Of a DNA stretch of 32,148 nucleotides, positions 29,336-32,148 are shown piece by piece. Both the position numbers and the translations under genes were made by a program. The stretch's first letter is position 1, and each line of letters starts with the position of its first letter. Source of the DNA: Chromera velia (lineage: Eukaryota > Sar > Chromeraceae); the NCBI GenBank assembly GCA_018398765.1, contig JAHBMJ010001331.1:1-32148 (forward strand), given 5' to 3'. The notes under the pieces are model-generated. The model worked only from the letters and a program-made list of their open reading frames with translations. It was not told where the DNA came from and ran no database searches.

Positions 29336-29974
29336 CTCTCATATATTTGGTGTAGTATGTAGTATACTTATAGTTAAAAACTGTTAAATTTTGTATTGTA
29401 TGGTCTCTATACAAAAATATCATAAAAAATATTATAAAACTATATATGAGATGTCATTCAGAGTCTCAGATATGATTGATTTGATTTAAGTTGGATAAAG
29501 CTAATGAGCTGTTGCTATAAAGCTTTGACAGATTTGTTTGAAACATGTTAGAAACATAGTGGAAATATGTTTGAAAATTGAAATATATAGAACTATAATT
29601 TAGTTTTAATTATGATACCTTAAATTCCTTAATTAATTACAAACTTGAAAACCTAAGAAAGAAATAGAAGTAAAAATTTAACTCTACAGAAAATAAACTA
29701 GAAAATACTAAAAAATAAAGAGTCTGACCCAATAAAAAAAATGATAGAAAAAAAAATATGAAATTAAGAAATCTATAAAAAAAATTAGCGATCGATTGCC
29801 GTGCTACTGCACAAACATTTTTCACAATACCACGCTTACCACTTTGAGACTTTATTTGAAAAGTTTGTAATCTTTGCTAATTTTGTGTAAATATGCAATC
29901 ATATCAAAGTGCTAAGCCCTGGTACTTGGAAGATTAACATTTGAAAAACCCTATGCAGAGAAAAAGTTAAAATT
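29336..29974. other. AT-rich stretch without genes
   Basis: Very AT-rich, with A/T runs (for example 29700-29790). No gene, RNA or repeat recognised. Confidence 0.5.
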
Positions 29975-30896
29975 TAATCCACCGAACATAGCGGACAGGG
30001 ACTACAAGACCTCAGCCGCAGCCAGTGAAGCGATCACAGAGGCTATCCTTCGTGGAAAGGACATAGATGCAGACGAGCACGTGAAGAGGGGGCAGAAGGC
30101 AAGGGCAGCCTACAAAAAAGCAGTAAAAGAAGCAGTAGAGAAAGAGTGGGAGAGGTTAGGCAACCAGTCAGGGTAGGCAGCCAGTGAGGACCAGTGTGAG
30201 GAAGTCAGACAGTCAAAAGAAAAGAGGCAGTCAGGATGGGCCAGGCTGGCGGCCATTCCCCTGAAGGAACATGGAATGAATCTCAGCCTAGACGAATTCC
30301 GAGATGCGATGACAATCCGATATCAGGGGAGGGTAGGGGGAGAGAAGAGCAGATGTGAGGGATGTGGGGGAAGGTGGAGTCTGCAACACGCCCTTAACTG
30401 CCCAGTAAGGGGACTGCCCACGCTGCGACATGATGAAGTCAACCACACATGGGCGAGTCTAGCAGCAGAAGCATACCCCGCGGGAGCGGTTCATGCAAAG
30501 GAGCCGATCATTAGGGAGAAAGGGGAGATGCAGGGATGTCCGGCGCTAAGGGGGGACTTCCAAGTCTGGGGGGGCTATGCTCCACAGAGGCTGGCAATTT
30601 TCGATACCAGGGTGATAAACCTATACGCCGCCTCGAGGGAGAAGGTGACCTAGACTCAAGCCCTCAAAGTAGCAGCAGAAGAAAAGAAGAGGAAACATGG
30701 GGATTTCACCCCACTCGTGAGTGCGGTCGACAGGACGAAGGCATCAAAACTGTTTCCCATCTCTTTACTCCATCAATCATCCATCAATCTCCTCAAATGC
30801 AAGCGCTTTCTCTTTCCTGGCCAAATGATTTCAGAAGGGCACCACGGTGAAATGGGACTTGCTTCTCTATTGAACGACGGATGCCAATGTTTGTGA
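29975..30896 (+). pseudogene. C-terminal remnant of a second LINE family
   Basis: One frame stays open apart from two TAG codons (30174-30176, 30651-30653) and ends at TGA 30894-30896. Order: a helical basic stretch (about 29990-30173), IPLKEHGMNLSLDEFRDA, IRYQG, then C-E-G-C-G-G-R-W-S-L-Q-H-A-L-N-C, a CCHC-like C-x2-C-x7-H-x4-C site, then LRHDEVNH, and a later KRKHGDFTPLVSAVD segment. This is the C-terminal region found in a widespread group of reverse-transcriptase proteins. The RT core is absent and no RT is seen upstream, so it is a 5'-truncated remnant. Opposite strand and different family from elements A and B. Confidence 0.7.
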
Positions 30897-32148
30897 AGCA
30901 AATCTTCTCTTTGAGCAAGGAGGCCTAGAAGGAAGCAAAACTATCGTACAGTTAATTGTTTCAAGCCATCTTCCCAGCCTCGTGAATCCTAGGAATTGAC
31001 GACATCGCGACGATTCGACGGAACAATGTTTAGAATTGATTCAATAACATTGGTGAAAGACTTAGACGCTTCACTGACTGTTTTGAGTGATTCGAATTGA
31101 TGATTCAATGATGAAGACAGCCGGCTAAAAACACTATAAAATACCGTAATTCAGTGGCAGCTAGTAATGTTTGCTTTTATATGATTGATTTATGGATTGA
31201 TTGACTGGTTGACTATTTAGTCGATTAGGTGATTACTTAGTAATCCTAGTAGTCATCATAGGGGTGCAAGAACGGGAGGGGGGGGTGCGTTCAAGCTCTT
31301 AGGACTCCAGATCCGACGGGGTCCCCCCCGTTCAAGCTCTAGGGAGATCAGACCCCTGTGAACGGGGACCCCCCCGTTCGGAGAGCTCTAGGTGAGAAAA
31401 AGTGCTAGGTCATGAAGACAACCTAGATGATGACCTTCATAAAGCCTAAACTATTCTCAACTCTAACTCAAAACATACTTAAACTTCTGAAATTCTAGCT
31501 AAAATCTTCTTGTAACATTTTGTAACTTGAATAAAATTAACTTCAGCATCAATTGAATTTAACTCCGTTATGAGGCTAGTTATGAGGTGTCATTAATCAG
31601 CTTCTAATTTTTTCTAATTTGTCATCAAACAAAGAATGGCAGAGGCAGAAACACTTGCGATATAGAGTCTAACATTAGGTGATCGATGTGCCCTTATGTA
31701 TCAGGGTAGTCGTTGTGCGCCTACAGAAAGGCAGCCAAAATTCTCGGTGAGCCAGTCAGATTCTCTTCTGGCTCATCGGTCTTGTCTGCCTCAGGCCACC
31801 CCTTCCACTTAATTCTAAACCACCATTTCCTCCTCCGAGGGAAAGATACAGCACTTGATCTTCACAGCATCTTGAAAGGACTTCAGAGGGAAAGACAATG
31901 AAAAAATTAATGGTCGGTAACGGATCAGCAATCTTAATGGGGTCTAGGCTTGAGCAGCAGAATCAGCAGCAGTGAGCGGTGTGAGGGCATCACAGTCAGC
32001 AGCAGTATAAGGCAAGAGAAAACAGAACAACCATATAAGAAAGCGACTGTTCACAGAAGGTGGGGCATGGCGAGGCAGATGAATCATTCAGTGACAGACT
32101 CAAAAAATTAATTTTGATCGTGCGCACAAACTCCGCGCACCCCCCCCC
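30897..32148. other. No recognised gene; includes G/C-run hairpins
   Basis: At about 31306-31390 two related segments (ACGGGG-T/A-CCCCCCCGTTC followed by CTCTAGG) each form a small G-run/C-run hairpin. The rest is mixed AT-rich sequence. A 62-codon frame at 31713-31901 has no recognisable features. The window ends in a C homopolymer. Confidence 0.45.

Overview
The window is nuclear DNA of a eukaryote. It carries two intron-rich protein-coding genes with consistent GT-AG splicing, about nine kilobases of minisatellite, many microsatellites, a 320-base assembly gap, and non-LTR retrotransposons. Intron style, low-complexity protein inserts and repeat load would suit a chromerid-type alveolate alga such as Chromera, but this is a guess and the sequence does not prove it.

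Layout, left to right. (1) 397-3106, minus strand: a complete six-exon gene that I read as signal peptidase complex subunit 2 (SPC25 family), 215 aa. (2) 3373-13638: a non-coding repeat block. A 272-bp direct repeat (3373-3644 and 13028-13299) brackets a 48-bp-unit minisatellite. The array is near-homogeneous at 5286-9700, degenerate on its flanks, and organised into higher-order units of about 1.02 kb. A 1,039-bp DNA transposon (4247-5285) with a perfect 9-bp target duplication sits inside one 48-bp unit. A second tandem duplication (period 609 bp) lies at the right edge. (3) 13660-13745: a GC-rich palindrome. (4) 14100-19801, plus strand: a complete eight-exon MATE-family transporter gene, 809 aa, with a roughly 190-aa disordered insert between its two six-helix halves. 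(5) 20218-29335, minus strand: two head-to-tail LINE-type retrotransposons sharing a 3' terminal sequence. The one at 20218-27976 is near full length (ORF1, endonuclease, reverse transcriptase, tail domain) but has frameshifts, stops and a 1.4-kb inverted-repeat insertion in its polyserine tract. The one at 27965-29335 is 5'-truncated. (6) 29975-30896, plus strand: the C-terminal remnant of a different LINE family. (7) 30900-32148: no gene recognised.

The two host genes are unrelated: one is ER signal-peptide processing, the other membrane transport of small molecules. They share a splice-site style with C common at intron position +3 and TGCAG acceptors. Everything else is repeat biology. 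The most unusual items are the bracketed hairpin minisatellite, the tail domain shared by the two LINEs, and the MITE-like insertion inside the LINE's polyserine tract.
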